A DNA stretch of 64,000 nucleotides from Enterobacter asburiae (GCF_007035645.1 NZ_AP019632.1:2914001-2978000), one strand, 5' to 3'. Positions 1-9,589 are shown, counted from the stretch's first letter. Translations and numbers: made by a program. Notes: generated from the sequence alone by a model not told the origin.

Positions 1-2715
1 GCGTTTCACAGAAATACTCTCCTCTTTGTTGCTTTGTTACCCGCATCCATCCAACTCGCCTGCGCCGGGATGGCCGTCCCGGCAGGTTTTGAAGATCTGG
101 CTAAAACGCAGCGCCTGTGGACAGAGGTCAACCTCTACGGCGAGTCGCTTGGACTTTTTGAAACGGATATCACGCTTGAAACGGTCAGTTTTGTCGCACC
201 TGAAACCGTTGTGGCGGCCATCAAACGCCGGTTTAACGACGACCCAGCTCTCGTTGGCACCGTGTCTGCCGCGCTGGCCGTTCCGCTTGCCCGTAACGGC
301 AACCTGGCCTGCAGCAGCAACGGCTCCGCAGCGGGCTGCGATTACATTGATACCGACCGCGCGGCCATTATCTATGACGAGAATAACGCCCGTATTAGCC
401 TGTTTTTGGACAAGAAATTTCTGCCTAAAGCCACCGCGGAAAATCAGTGGTATCAGCCCACGCAGGACACCGAAAATGCGCTGATCCATCAGCAGAATAT
501 TAATTTTGTTGCCGACAGGGATTATCAGTCAGCCACCGTACAGGGCAATGGCGCGCTGGCGCTCACGCAGGACGGCTATGTTAACCTCGACTGGACCTGG
601 CTGGGACAGCGTTCAAGGCACCAGCAGCAACAGGAAATCACCGTCAACAACGCCTGGTTCCGCCAGGATATCCTGCGTCAGTACTATGTCCAGCTGGGCG
701 AGATGGATACCCGCGATCTGTTCAGTAATGCCGGCGGGAATATCAACCTCAGCCAGCTGCCGCTGGGCAAAATTCGCGGTCTGCGCACGGGTTCAACACG
801 GGCGTGGATTAATCCGGTTCAGCAGTCAAAGGGAACGCCTGTCACCGTACTGCTTTCCCATGACGCGCGTATCGACGCCCGCCGTGGCAATCAGCTGCTG
901 GCCAGCTTTTACCTGAATGCCGGGGCGCAAACCCTCGACACGCGATCGTTTCCGGACGGGAGCTACACCGTCACGCTGTCGGTCTATGAAAATAACCGGC
1001 TGACGCGTACCGAGCAGGTGCCGTTTACCCGAACCGGCATTACGCCATTTGACCGCGTCGAGTGGTTCCTGCAGGCGGGTGAAACCGACAATAGCGATCG
1101 GAACGAAGAACGCAGCGCGGTTGCGCAGGCGGGTGTGCGCCTGCCCGTCACCCCGACCCTGGCGCTGACCAGCGGAGCAACGATAAAGAAAAACCAGCGT
1201 TTCCTGGAAAATGCGCTCGACTGGAGCCGGGGCTTCAACGCGGGCCCGATCGACGGCGTGCTGAGTACCCGGTTTAGCTACCTTTACGGCAGCGAAGGCC
1301 AGCGCGGCAATATTCAGCAAATCAGCTACAACGACGGTTTTTCACTGAGCCTCTATCGCAACGCGCTATCAGCGGAAAACTGCAACACCCGAAGCGCGGG
1401 GTTTGACGCCGTGAACGGCTGTTATCGCACCCTCTCGGTGATGTTTTCCGTCCCTGTCGGCGCCTGGTATGCGAGCCTCGGATATTCGGATAACCGCAAC
1501 GAAGGACGGTACGTTTCACGTCGGGAGCTCCCGGACAGCGACGATCGCCACGATGCGGGTTTGCCGTGGGAATCGGTCTATATGACCCGCTCGCGCTCGC
1601 GCGCCTGGCAGGGAGGGCTGAGCAATGCCTTTAGCACCCGAGGCCTGAACATTAACAGCAGCATTAACCTGTTCATGCGTCACGATGACGCCCGCGACGG
1701 CAGGGACAAAGGCGGCTACCTGAGCGTGAGCCTGTCCATGGCGCATAACCGTCAGGGTGATGCGTCGAGCTATACCTCTCTTGGCGCGACCTGGCAGCAC
1801 CAGCAGCGTGAAAAAAATCAGCTGAGCTACAACGTGGCGCATAACTGGTACGCCGATGCACGCGGCGAAAACGAGTATGGTCTGAGCGCTTCGGGCATTA
1901 ACAGCGACTCGCTGAATACCTCAGCCTATACGCGACAGGGCGGGCGATACGGCAACGGCAGTCTGACCGTCAGCGACGCCTGGGATCGTCAGGACAGGCG
2001 CCATACGCTGAGCAGCAGCGGCAACTACAGCTCGACCCTTGCGCTGTCGCGTTCTGGCCTGTGGCTCGGCCGCTGGAGCGACGGTCGTCCTGCTTCCGCC
2101 GTCGCGGTTAACGTTGCTACACCGGAAGATACCCAGGCTCCGAGCGTTGCCGTGTCGCTGGATAACAGCGGGAGCGCAGACATTCCGGGCAATAGCCGCG
2201 CCCTCTTCGCAGTGCCGGGCTACCAGCAGACAACGTTGACGATTAACGAATCGCTGGACGTATCCCGGGGAGCCAGCAGTGAGATCACGCAAGGTTCAGG
2301 CAGCAGAACGCTGTTTATGGTGCCTGGCAAACTGCTGCGTCGGGATGTAAAAACCACCGCAAGCTACACCTGGCTCGGCCAGTTAACCGACGAGCGTCAT
2401 TCGCCGTTTATCGGTGGCGTGCCGCTGAACGTTAACGGCTGGAGCGATCTCGGCAACGGCGGATTCAGCGCCCAGAGCGATGCCCTGCTGCATAACCTCT
2501 ACCTGGTGCGCCAACAGCAGTTTTATCAGTGCGAACTCAACGTGAAAAGTATGCGCGACGTGGTGCGCTATGTCGGTTCCATTCCTTGCCGGGAGTTAAC
2601 CTTCTCCGCCCTGCCGGATGCCGTCCAGCAGCAGGCGCAGCTGATGCTGGCCGGACGAACGACCCCAGTCAGCCCGACCGCCATGAACGCCGACAACCTC
2701 ACTAAAGGGAAATGA
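1..2715 (+). CDS. Class 5 (CS1/CFA/I-type) fimbrial outer-membrane usher, 5' partial
   Basis: Outer-membrane usher of the alternate chaperone-usher pathway (CfaC/CooC/TcfC family), which would assemble and secrete fimbrial subunits. The frame is open from base 1; a TTG at 34 is an internal codon, because the preceding codons continue a hydrophobic signal-peptide core (LLFVALLPASIQLACAG), so only a few N-terminal residues are missing. The roughly 900-residue length fits the family. The N-terminal region (residues about 15-190) precedes a long beta-rich barrel region with repeated short aromatic strands and a C-terminal domain with a cysteine pair (FYQCELN and SIPCREL). It lies directly upstream of a tip adhesin gene (1 nt gap). 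Chaperone and major pilin genes are expected upstream, outside the window. Family assignment is from recognised sequence style and gene order; the exact fimbrial type is not resolved. Confidence 0.85.
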   Translation, partial: AFHRNTLLFVALLPASIQLACAGMAVPAGFEDLAKTQRLWTEVNLYGESLGLFETDITLETVSFVAPETVVAAIKRRFNDDPALVGTVSAALAVPLARNGNLACSSNGSAAGCDYIDTDRAAIIYDENNARISLFLDKKFLPKATAENQWYQPTQDTENALIHQQNINFVADRDYQSATVQGNGALALTQDGYVNLDWTWLGQRSRHQQQQEITVNNAWFRQDILRQYYVQLGEMDTRDLFSNAGGNINLSQLPLGKIRGLRTGSTRAWINPVQQSKGTPVTVLLSHDARIDARRGNQLLASFYLNAGAQTLDTRSFPDGSYTVTLSVYENNRLTRTEQVPFTRTGITPFDRVEWFLQAGETDNSDRNEERSAVAQAGVRLPVTPTLALTSGATIKKNQRFLENALDWSRGFNAGPIDGVLSTRFSYLYGSEGQRGNIQQISYNDGFSLSLYRNALSAENCNTRSAGFDAVNGCYRTLSVMFSVPVGAWYASLGYSDNRNEGRYVSRRELPDSDDRHDAGLPWESVYMTRSRSRAWQGGLSNAFSTRGLNINSSINLFMRHDDARDGRDKGGYLSVSLSMAHNRQGDASSYTSLGATWQHQQREKNQLSYNVAHNWYADARGENEYGLSASGINSDSLNTSAYTRQGGRYGNGSLTVSDAWDRQDRRHTLSSSGNYSSTLALSRSGLWLGRWSDGRPASAVAVNVATPEDTQAPSVAVSLDNSGSADIPGNSRALFAVPGYQQTTLTINESLDVSRGASSEITQGSGSRTLFMVPGKLLRRDVKTTASYTWLGQLTDERHSPFIGGVPLNVNGWSDLGNGGFSAQSDALLHNLYLVRQQQFYQCELNVKSMRDVVRYVGSIPCRELTFSALPDAVQQQAQLMLAGRTTPVSPTAMNADNLTKGK

Positions 2716-2716
2716 T

Positions 2717-3874
2717 GTGATTAAGTGCCTCTTTATTTTATTGTTCTTAAGCCTGTGGACAGGCCAGACGCTGGCGGGCGCCCCTGCGGGACGAAACACC
2801 AGCGTTGGGATCAGCTTCGATCGTACGGCACCGCCTGCGCGTTTCGATATCTGGTTTCATGAATCGGGCGGCTATGACCTCGCCGACCCGCAAAAGTGGG
2901 GACGTAATACCCTGACCTGTGAGTCCCGAACTGATACCACGAACGGGGCCTGCATGAACTCGCCGGTCTGGTTCTCAGCTAACCCGGCCGCGCCCTATGC
3001 CATCAATTTACGTTTCACGCATGCCCTCACCAGCAAGACGGTGGATATCAAGGTATATGGCGATCACTACATGTTTATCAACAATAAAGTCTTTACCTTC
3101 GCCAGTTTTGTCACAGGGGGAACGGGCGATCTCAGCGCCTGGAACAGAGAGCCCTATTTCGATTTCTATATTGTGAAAAGCGAACTGGATAAGCTCGCCC
3201 TGCCGGGGATCTGGACCGCAACGCTGAAGCAGAACCTGCGTCAATGGGGGAGCGCCGACTGTGGCGGAAACTTCAATGACGTCAACGTCGGATGCCCTGG
3301 CTACCTCACCATCGCCAGGTGGCAGGCAAACATTCGCATTGAGGTGGTCGATCCGGGTAATCAGCAGATTTATCTGCCGGCATTTCCGCACTCTACGCCT
3401 ATCGTTAACCTCAACCTGACCAACTTCCCGGGGCGGCCGGGAGGTAGTGAGATCCAGGGGGAAAACTCGCTGGATATGTGCCTGTACGACGGTAATAACA
3501 GCACCAGCACCCGCGCCTATCTTAGCTTTGAGGATGACGGACTCCCCTCAGCGGATCGTGCCGAAGGCGCGTTTTCAATCAGGCGACGCGGCGGTAGCCA
3601 GACCGATGCGCGGGATCGTCTCGATTATCGGGTCTCCGTCACCAATCCAATAACAGGCGCAACCGAAGCCGTCGCGAACGGTAAAACCCTGGTCTGGCAA
3701 GGCACGAACGATCCGCAGCATCTGCGTCAGGTCGTGCTGCCCGGCGGACGCGAGAGCGTATTGTGCATTCCTGCCCCTATTATCCTGAAAACCCCCGCGT
3801 TTGCCGCCAGCAGCAAAAACGCGGGCGACTATACCGGCACGCTGCGCGTTATCTATACGCCCAGCACGTTATAA
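2717..3874 (+). CDS. CfaE/CblD-family fimbrial tip adhesin
   Basis: Predicted minor pilin that sits at the fimbrial tip and binds the host receptor. It has 385 residues with an N-terminal signal peptide (hydrophobic run at residues 2-20, cleavage near LAGA). The start is GTG one base after the usher stop (TGATGTG), indicating translational coupling. The N-terminal half contains paired cysteines (TLTCES with GACMNS, SADCGG with NVGCPG) typical of an immunoglobulin-like adhesin domain; the C-terminal half carries a further pair (LDMCLYD and SVLCIPA) as in a pilin domain. Size and position after a CS1-type usher match CfaE/CooD/CblD proteins. Receptor specificity cannot be read from sequence. 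Confidence 0.82.
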   Translation: MIKCLFILLFLSLWTGQTLAGAPAGRNTSVGISFDRTAPPARFDIWFHESGGYDLADPQKWGRNTLTCESRTDTTNGACMNSPVWFSANPAAPYAINLRFTHALTSKTVDIKVYGDHYMFINNKVFTFASFVTGGTGDLSAWNREPYFDFYIVKSELDKLALPGIWTATLKQNLRQWGSADCGGNFNDVNVGCPGYLTIARWQANIRIEVVDPGNQQIYLPAFPHSTPIVNLNLTNFPGRPGGSEIQGENSLDMCLYDGNNSTSTRAYLSFEDDGLPSADRAEGAFSIRRRGGSQTDARDRLDYRVSVTNPITGATEAVANGKTLVWQGTNDPQHLRQVVLPGGRESVLCIPAPIILKTPAFAASSKNAGDYTGTLRVIYTPSTL

Positions 3875-3884
3875 CGAGGTCACC

Positions 3885-4436
3885 GTGAGTTACGCCATTC
3901 TCGACAACAATCGATTTTACGCCGAAGGGTTGCGTTACGCGCTGCTGCGTCGGGGCGTCCAGCCAGAGGTCCAAAGCGACACCGTGCAATGGCAGCCAGC
4001 GCTGCTTACCCGCCGCGTGGTTGTCGTACGCTGTCGTTTTTCCGTGGCGGGTACGCATCAGGCACTGATTAACATTTTGCTCAGACTGGAAGCCGCCCGC
4101 TGGCAAGGCAGCCTGTATCTGGTATGCAATGAAAAGGGGTGGGCGCTGGCGACGCATTTACGCAAGCGTTTCAGTACGTTGACCCTTTATATCATCGATG
4201 ACCGGATCGCCGTCGCTGATGCGGCATATTTGCTGGCAAAAGAGCCTCGCCGCGTCCGAAGTCTTGACTGCTGTCTTACCGGCCTTGAATTCAACGTGCT
4301 CGATCTGATGCTTACCGGCTTGCCGGTACGCCACATTGCCATCGTGACGCGTATGTCTGAGAAACAGGTTTCAACCCATAAATGCAACGCGCTGAAAAAG
4401 CTTAATGCCAACAATCTGCTGCAACTGCTCCTGTAG
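3885..4436 (+). CDS. LuxR-type transcriptional regulator with pseudo-receiver domain
   Basis: Protein of 183 residues starting at GTG 3885, preceded by a GAGGT ribosome-binding sequence 4 nt away and beginning 10 nt after the adhesin stop, so probably the last gene of the fimbrial operon. The C-terminal 60 residues form a LuxR/GerE helix-turn-helix (LTGLEFNVLDLMLTGLPV followed by MSEKQVSTHKCNALKKL). The N-terminal part starts like a receiver domain (YAILDNNRFYAEGLRYALL) but the strand that normally ends in the phosphoacceptor aspartate reads VVVVRCRFS, so phosphorylation is unlikely. This resembles RcsB-partner proteins such as BglJ or regulators encoded beside fimbriae. Probable role: control of the upstream fimbrial genes (inference). 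Confidence 0.75.
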   Translation: MSYAILDNNRFYAEGLRYALLRRGVQPEVQSDTVQWQPALLTRRVVVVRCRFSVAGTHQALINILLRLEAARWQGSLYLVCNEKGWALATHLRKRFSTLTLYIIDDRIAVADAAYLLAKEPRRVRSLDCCLTGLEFNVLDLMLTGLPVRHIAIVTRMSEKQVSTHKCNALKKLNANNLLQLLL

Positions 4437-4444
4437 GGCACGGC

Positions 4445-4473
4445 TTATCCTTCGGCGGCTTTTTTGCTACACT
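4445..4473 (+). promoter_or_regulatory. Possible tusE promoter
   Basis: TTATCC at 4445-4450 and TACACT at 4468-4473 are separated by 17 bp, a plausible sigma-70 pair 33 bp before the tusE start codon. The match is moderate and untested. Confidence 0.4.
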
Positions 4474-4505
4474 GTCGCCGTTTTTTTCACAGACGACAGA
4501 AGATT

Positions 4506-4835
4506 ATGTTCATTTTTGCAGGCCAGGAAATTGAGACCGATAGCGAAGGCTATCTGAAAGATACGACGCTCTGGAGCGAGCCGCTGGCGGAGAAAATTGC
4601 GGAAAACGAAGGGATTACCCTCTCCCCCGAACACTGGGAAGTGGTGCGTTTTGTTCGCGAGTTCTATCTTGAATTCAACACCTCTCCGGCGATCCGCATG
4701 CTGGTTAAAGCCATGGCCAATAAGTTCGGCGAAGAGAAAGGCAACAGCCGCTATCTGTATCGTCTGTTCCCGAAAGGCCCGGCAAAACAGGCCACCAAAA
4801 TTGCCGGCCTGCCTAAGCCGGTGAAGTGTATTTAA
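4506..4835 (+). CDS. tusE: Sulfurtransferase TusE (DsrC family)
   Basis: Last carrier in the TusA-TusBCD-TusE sulfur relay that passes persulfide sulfur to MnmA for 2-thiolation of tRNA wobble uridine 34. The protein is 109 residues when started at ATG 4506, exactly the E. coli length; the frame is open upstream to 4464 but that extension has no support. The conserved C-terminal tail ends KPVKCI, with the sulfur-carrying Cys108 as penultimate residue. The gene ends in a 4-bp convergent overlap with acyP. In E. coli the neighbour on the other side is yccA; here a fimbrial operon occupies that side. Confidence 0.97.
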   Translation: MFIFAGQEIETDSEGYLKDTTLWSEPLAEKIAENEGITLSPEHWEVVRFVREFYLEFNTSPAIRMLVKAMANKFGEEKGNSRYLYRLFPKGPAKQATKIAGLPKPVKCI

Positions 4836-5113
4836 TACCGAATCCCGAAGTTTACGTATTCCCGCCCGGGTTGATGCGGTTCCGTTAACACCTTATCAAC
4901 CCGTGCGCTGCGCGGCCCGCCCGCTTTCAGCCACGCCACCAGCTTGTCGACCTGCTCCGCTTCGCCGCAGGCGACCACCTCAACGCTGCCGTCGTCCCTA
5001 TTTCGCGCGTATCCCGTGAGCCCAAGCTCAACCGCTTCGCGCTGGGTGCTGTAGCGGAACCCCACGCCCTGAACAACGCCGTGAACCCAGGCAATGGTGC
5101 AGACTTTTGACAT
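4832..5113 (-). CDS. acyP: Acylphosphatase
   Basis: Small cytosolic enzyme (93 residues) that hydrolyses acyl phosphates (E. coli yccX). The signature [11 protein letters not shown] holds the catalytic Arg20, and GYARNRDDG holds the catalytic Asn38. The start is the ATG at 5113 that aligns with the family; a longer open frame upstream overlaps the neighbouring araC-type gene and is not used. It is convergent with tusE, the two stop codons overlapping. Confidence 0.95.
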   Translation of the reverse strand: MSKVCTIAWVHGVVQGVGFRYSTQREAVELGLTGYARNRDDGSVEVVACGEAEQVDKLVAWLKAGGPRSARVDKVLTEPHQPGREYVNFGIRY

Positions 5114-5124
5114 TTTTCTTCTCC

Positions 5125-5913
5125 TTAACGTAGCGTTTTCGGCAAACAGCCATAGTGCTGCCGGAAACGGGCGGTGAAACGAGAGCTGGAAAGATACCCA
5201 CATTGTAATGCGATTTCGCCAATTGGTAATCGGGTTGACTGGAGCTGTGACAAAGCAACGGCCATCCTCACCTCCTCCACGATCTGGCGAAAACTCTGCG
5301 ACTCTTCACGCAAGCGTCTGCGCAGCGTCGGCACGCTTAAGGCCAGACGGCTGGCAACGTCCTGCGCGGTCCAGTCTCTGGCGGGCGATAGCATAATGAA
5401 TTGCCGCACCTGCTCGGTCAGGTTACTGTTGCGCTCAACAAGCAGCGGACCCGCCACGCCATCGTGCAGCAGGGCCAGCAAAAGGCCGAAAGCCTGATGC
5501 TTTTGTAGCGCCTCCGGTAAATCCTGACGCACGGCGTGCAGCAGATTGTCCCACATAAACGCCAACCCCTCGCTCAGCGGGGCGCAGAGCGAATGCAGCG
5601 TCGTGCGCGGCCAGGATTTCAGGTACTGCGCCTTAAACTCGGCGACGATCTCCGGGGATAACATCAGCAAATCCGAGTGAAACAGACCGTTTACAGGCTG
5701 ATTGATAATCTCCATCGCCGTATTGGCCGGGATAATAATGAGCTCATCCCGTGTCGCCTCCAGGCGGTTATCATCCTGAACTATCACCTTAGTGCCGTGA
5801 GTGATATGACAAATAGCCGGAAAAAACAGTTTAACCTGGTGCAGGCGATGCATTTTGCTGGCAGTCACTTCACCCGCGGTAAGATGGTTATGTCGAAAAT
5901 GAAACTCCTGCAC
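5125..5913 (-). CDS. AraC-family transcriptional regulator
   Basis: Protein of 262 residues with a C-terminal AraC/XylS double helix-turn-helix (about residues 160-262): first helix pair around [20 protein letters not shown], second around [20 protein letters not shown], ending in the family-typical [13 protein letters not shown]. The N-terminal 150 residues look like a cupin-like sensor domain without a recognisable ligand signature. It starts 10 nt after the ybcL-like gene stop, so the two are probably co-transcribed. This regulator is not between acyP and rlmI in E. coli K-12, so the pair is accessory relative to that reference. Target genes and ligand are unknown; control of the adjacent ybcL-like gene is a guess. 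Confidence 0.8.
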   Translation of the reverse strand: MQEFHFRHNHLTAGEVTASKMHRLHQVKLFFPAICHITHGTKVIVQDDNRLEATRDELIIIPANTAMEIINQPVNGLFHSDLLMLSPEIVAEFKAQYLKSWPRTTLHSLCAPLSEGLAFMWDNLLHAVRQDLPEALQKHQAFGLLLALLHDGVAGPLLVERNSNLTEQVRQFIMLSPARDWTAQDVASRLALSVPTLRRRLREESQSFRQIVEEVRMAVALSQLQSTRLPIGEIALQCGYLSSSRFTARFRQHYGCLPKTLR

Positions 5914-5923
5914 CCTGCCATCC

Positions 5924-6481
5924 TTATCTGCTGTAGGTTGCTGTTAACTGAGCCTTTGCCAGAACGTGACTATTGAGCATAAAACCGACCAGCGCGCCGC
6001 TGGCATTGTTGTCGACGGGCAGTTTATCCACGACCAGGGCCCAGACGGTAATCTGATAGCGGTGAGGCTTGTCCCCTTCGGGTGGACATGCGCCGCCGAA
6101 TCCAGAATAGCCGAAATCATTACGCCCCTGCACAACGCCGGCAGGTAATTTCTCGCCGTTCGGGTTACCGGCATCAGCGGGCAGCGTCATTGTCTTCGCC
6201 GGAATATTGGCTACGGTCCAGTGCCACCAGCCGCTGCCGGTGGGCGCATCCGGGTCATATACCGTGACGGCAAAACTTTTCGTACCGGCAGGCGGATTTT
6301 TCCATGCCAGCTGCGGTGAGATATTCCCACCGTGGCAGCCAAATCCCTCAAATACCTGCTGTTGCGCCAGCCGCCTTTCGCCGGAAATATCCTGGCTGGT
6401 GACGTCGAAAGGCGTTGTTGCTAAAACCTGAAAACTCATCGCCGCCAGAGCGGCTATGGCTATCACACTGCGCTTTTTCAT
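5924..6481 (-). CDS. YbcL-type periplasmic Raf kinase inhibitor-like (PEBP) protein
   Basis: Phosphatidylethanolamine-binding-protein family member of 185 residues with a signal peptide (MKKRSVIAIAALAAMSFQVLA). The PEBP core is well preserved: YDPDAPTGSGWWHWTV, then AGVVQGRNDFGYSGFGG and HRYQITVWAL. It is closely similar in length and motifs to E. coli YbcL, which lies in the DLP12 prophage of K-12; one uropathogenic E. coli YbcL variant is reported to dampen neutrophil migration. Whether this copy has any such activity is unknown. It heads a two-gene unit with the araC-type gene and is divergent from rlmI. Confidence 0.85.
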   Translation of the reverse strand: MKKRSVIAIAALAAMSFQVLATTPFDVTSQDISGERRLAQQQVFEGFGCHGGNISPQLAWKNPPAGTKSFAVTVYDPDAPTGSGWWHWTVANIPAKTMTLPADAGNPNGEKLPAGVVQGRNDFGYSGFGGACPPEGDKPHRYQITVWALVVDKLPVDNNASGALVGFMLNSHVLAKAQLTATYSR

Positions 6482-6654
6482 GGGTGCTCCCTCTGCTGTA
6501 CCGGAAGCCCCACTCTAAACCCAGCTGCAATATCGTAATGTGCCTAAGCGATTTGATTTTGTGCCGAAACGCTCAACGGTATCCGCAGATGATTGCGCCT
6601 TGCTGAATGTGGTAATCTACGCGCCATTTCCTGAAATCGACAGAACAGCAAATT

Positions 6655-7845
6655 ATGAGTGTACGTTTAGTGTTAGCCAAAGGGCGCGAGAAATCATTAC
6701 TGCGCCGTCATCCCTGGGTCTTTTCCGGCGCGGTTGCCCGTATGGAAGGCAAAGCCAGCCTCGGTGAAACCATTGATATCGTTGACCATCAGGGGAAATG
6801 GTTAGCGCGAGGCGCCTACTCGCCAGCGTCCCAGATCCGCGCTCGCGTCTGGACGTTTGATAAAGATGAAACCATCGACATCGACTTCTTCGTTCGCCGC
6901 CTGCAGCAGGCGCAGCAGTGGCGCGACTGGCTGGCAAAACGCGACGGGCTGGACAGCTACCGCCTGATTGCCGGTGAGTCCGACGGCCTGCCGGGCGTGA
7001 CCATCGATCGCTTCGGTAACTTCCTGGTGCTGCAGCTCCTGAGCGCCGGAGCGGAATACCAGCGTGCCGCGCTGATCAGCGCGCTGCAAACGCTGTTCCC
7101 GGAATGCGCCATTTACGACCGCAGCGATGTGGCGGTGCGCAAAAAAGAAGGCATGGAGCTGACTCAGGGGCCCGTCACGGGCGAACTGCCACCGGCCCTG
7201 CTGCCGATTGAAGAGCACGGCATGAAGCTGCTGGTGGATATTCAGGGCGGGCACAAAACGGGTTACTACCTCGACCAGCGCGATAGCCGTCTGGCTACGC
7301 GTCAGTACGTTGCCGACAAACGCGTGCTGAACTGCTTCTCCTATACCGGCGGTTTTGCCGTTTCGGCGCTGATGGGCGGCTGTGCTCAGGTGGTGAGCGT
7401 GGACACCTCGCAGGAAGCGCTGGACGTGGCAAAACAGAACGTCGAGCTCAACAAGCTGGACTTGAGCAAAGCGGAGTTTGTCCGCGATGACGTGTTCAAG
7501 CTGCTGCGTAAATATCGCGATCAGGGCGAGAAGTTCGACGTCATCGTGATGGATCCGCCGAAGTTTGTGGAAAACAAAAGCCAGCTGATGGGCGCGTGCC
7601 GCGGGTATAAAGATATCAACATGCTGGCTATCCAGCTGCTGAACCCGGGCGGGGTTCTGCTCACCTTCTCCTGCTCCGGCCTGATGACCACAGATTTATT
7701 TCAGAAAATCATCGCCGATGCCGCAATAGATGCTGGTCGTGATGTACAATTTATAGAGCAGTTCCGTCAGGCAGCCGATCACCCCGTGATTGCTACCTAC
7801 CCGGAAGGACTGTATCTGAAAGGGTTTGCCTGTCGCGTCATGTAA
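6655..7845 (+). CDS. rlmI: 23S rRNA m5C1962 methyltransferase RlmI
   Basis: Methylates cytosine 1962 of 23S rRNA using S-adenosylmethionine (E. coli yccW). The 396-residue length equals the E. coli protein. An N-terminal PUA domain (about 1-80) is followed by a central [20 protein letters not shown] segment and a Rossmann methyltransferase domain, with SAM motif [10 protein letters not shown] near residue 225 and the catalytic-loop motif DPPKF near 300; CSCSGLM-like sequence (TFSCSGLM) supplies the cysteine. Start ATG 6655 aligns with the family N-terminus [20 protein letters not shown]. Confidence 0.97.
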   Translation: MSVRLVLAKGREKSLLRRHPWVFSGAVARMEGKASLGETIDIVDHQGKWLARGAYSPASQIRARVWTFDKDETIDIDFFVRRLQQAQQWRDWLAKRDGLDSYRLIAGESDGLPGVTIDRFGNFLVLQLLSAGAEYQRAALISALQTLFPECAIYDRSDVAVRKKEGMELTQGPVTGELPPALLPIEEHGMKLLVDIQGGHKTGYYLDQRDSRLATRQYVADKRVLNCFSYTGGFAVSALMGGCAQVVSVDTSQEALDVAKQNVELNKLDLSKAEFVRDDVFKLLRKYRDQGEKFDVIVMDPPKFVENKSQLMGACRGYKDINMLAIQLLNPGGVLLTFSCSGLMTTDLFQKIIADAAIDAGRDVQFIEQFRQAADHPVIATYPEGLYLKGFACRVM

Positions 7846-7873
7846 CTTGAAAAGAGAAATATTGCCCGCACAT
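7846..7873 (+). promoter_or_regulatory. Predicted sigma-32 (heat-shock) promoter of hspQ
   Basis: CTTGAAA at 7846-7852 matches the sigma-32 -35 consensus, and CCCGCACAT at 7865-7873 resembles its CCCCATNT -10 element, with a 12-bp spacer. HspQ is an established heat-shock protein in E. coli. The element begins right at the end of the rlmI stop codon. Confidence 0.65.
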
Positions 7874-7875
7874 AA

Positions 7876-8223
<348 letters not shown>

Positions 8224-8228
8224 GCGTG

Positions 8229-8259
8229 TAAAAAAAGCCCGATAACGGGCTTTTTTTTA
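8229..8259. terminator. Bidirectional terminator between hspQ and yccU
   Basis: The stem AAAAAAGCCC-gataac-GGGCTTTTTT has T tracts on both strands, placed between the convergent hspQ stop and the yccU stop. Confidence 0.9.
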
Positions 8260-8673
8260 TTACTTCGCCAGCCCCAGACGGGGGATGTCGATCGCCGGAC
8301 AGCGATCCATGACGACCTTCAACCCCGCATCCCGCGCCAGCACGGCGGCCTGCTCGTTAATCACGCCCAGCTGCATCCACAGCGTTTTCGCCCCTACGGC
8401 GATAGCGTCCTGCGCCACTTCCCACGCCGCCTCGGAATTACGGAAGACATCGACCATATCGATTTTTTCCGGCACCTCCGCGAGCGTGGCGTAACCCTGC
8501 TGGCCCAGCAATGTTTTCCCCGCCACTTTTGGCGAGACCGGGATAACGTGATAGCCCTGATCGAGAAGGTATTTCATCACCCGATAGCTGGGACGATCGG
8601 GTTTATCGCTCGCGCCCACCAGCGCAATGGTACGCGTGGATGTCAGAATCTCGGCAATATCGTTCTCTTTCAT
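8260..8673 (-). CDS. yccU: CoA-binding-domain protein YccU
   Basis: Conserved 137-residue protein with a single Rossmann-like CoA-binding domain; the glycine-rich turn IALVGASDKPDRPSYRVM is at residues 17-34, and the C-terminal KVVMDRCPAIDIPRL carries the conserved cysteine. The start is ATG 8673; the frame is open to 8754 but the extension has no homologous character. Biochemical function is not established; the fold resembles the N-terminal domain of succinyl-CoA ligase. It is divergent from csgI. Confidence 0.93.
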   Translation of the reverse strand: MKENDIAEILTSTRTIALVGASDKPDRPSYRVMKYLLDQGYHVIPVSPKVAGKTLLGQQGYATLAEVPEKIDMVDVFRNSEAAWEVAQDAIAVGAKTLWMQLGVINEQAAVLARDAGLKVVMDRCPAIDIPRLGLAK

Positions 8674-8846
8674 GGTTTTTCTCCTGGCTTTTTTAAAAGT
8701 GTACGCCAAACCGCACATCTCAACCATCCATCCCATACAGATGCATGAGGGCAAAACGGCGAAATATGTCTATATGTTAGTAAACGTGATTATCGAAAAA
8801 TTTAGATACATTAATGCGGCGACAGGATTTCTGACGGGAGCCTTCT

Positions 8847-9509
8847 ATGAAAACCGGTATTGCCACTGCCCTGATTGCGTTAGTGATGCCGGTCTGCGTT
8901 TTTGCTACCACGCTCCGGCTCTCTACCGACATTGATCTTCTTGTACTGGACGGAAAAAAGGTCTCCAGCTCGTTATTGCGCGGTGCAGACAGCATCGAGT
9001 TAGATAACGGGCCGCATCAGCTGGTCTTTCGGGTAGAAAAGTCGATCGGTCTGGCTAATCACGAGCAACGGATGTACATCTCCCCGCCGCTGATCGTCAG
9101 CTTTAATACCCGGCAAATCAGTCAGGTGAACATCACCCTGCCTCGCCTTGAAACGGAGAAGGAATCTGCGGCCTTCGACGCTTCACCCCGCGTTGAACTG
9201 CTGGACGGGAATGCGATGCCGATTCCGGTGAAGCTGGATATTCTGGCGTTAACGACCTCGCCGAAAGGCCCGGATTACGAGGCCGCGACCCAGACCTATA
9301 ACAAAGCGGGAAAACGCGCATCGCTTCCGCAGTTTGCCACCATGATGGCGGACGACAGTACGCTTTTATCCGGCGTCTCTGAACTGGACGTTATTCCTCC
9401 CCAGTCCCAGACCCTGACGGAACAGCGCCTAAAATTCTGGTTCCAGCAGGCCGATCCCGACACGCGGGCCCGTTTTTTACAGTGGGCAAAACAACAACCT
9501 TCATCATAA
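8847..9509 (+). CDS. csgI: Curli assembly inhibitor CsgI (YccT, DUF2057)
   Basis: Periplasmic protein of 220 residues with a signal peptide ([20 protein letters not shown]). YccT family proteins were renamed CsgI after work showing that Salmonella YccT binds CsgA and inhibits curli fibre formation. The mature N-terminus ([21 protein letters not shown]) matches DUF2057. It is preceded by a good ribosome-binding sequence (GGGAG) and is followed 80 bp later by mgsA, as in E. coli. Confidence 0.92.
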   Translation: MKTGIATALIALVMPVCVFATTLRLSTDIDLLVLDGKKVSSSLLRGADSIELDNGPHQLVFRVEKSIGLANHEQRMYISPPLIVSFNTRQISQVNITLPRLETEKESAAFDASPRVELLDGNAMPIPVKLDILALTTSPKGPDYEAATQTYNKAGKRASLPQFATMMADDSTLLSGVSELDVIPPQSQTLTEQRLKFWFQQADPDTRARFLQWAKQQPSS

Positions 9510-9589
9510 GCCACATTTTTTACGCCTTTCTCTTGCAGCGTCAGACGGTTCCCGTCATCGTGTAGTCAGTTAACCTGATGGATATGATT

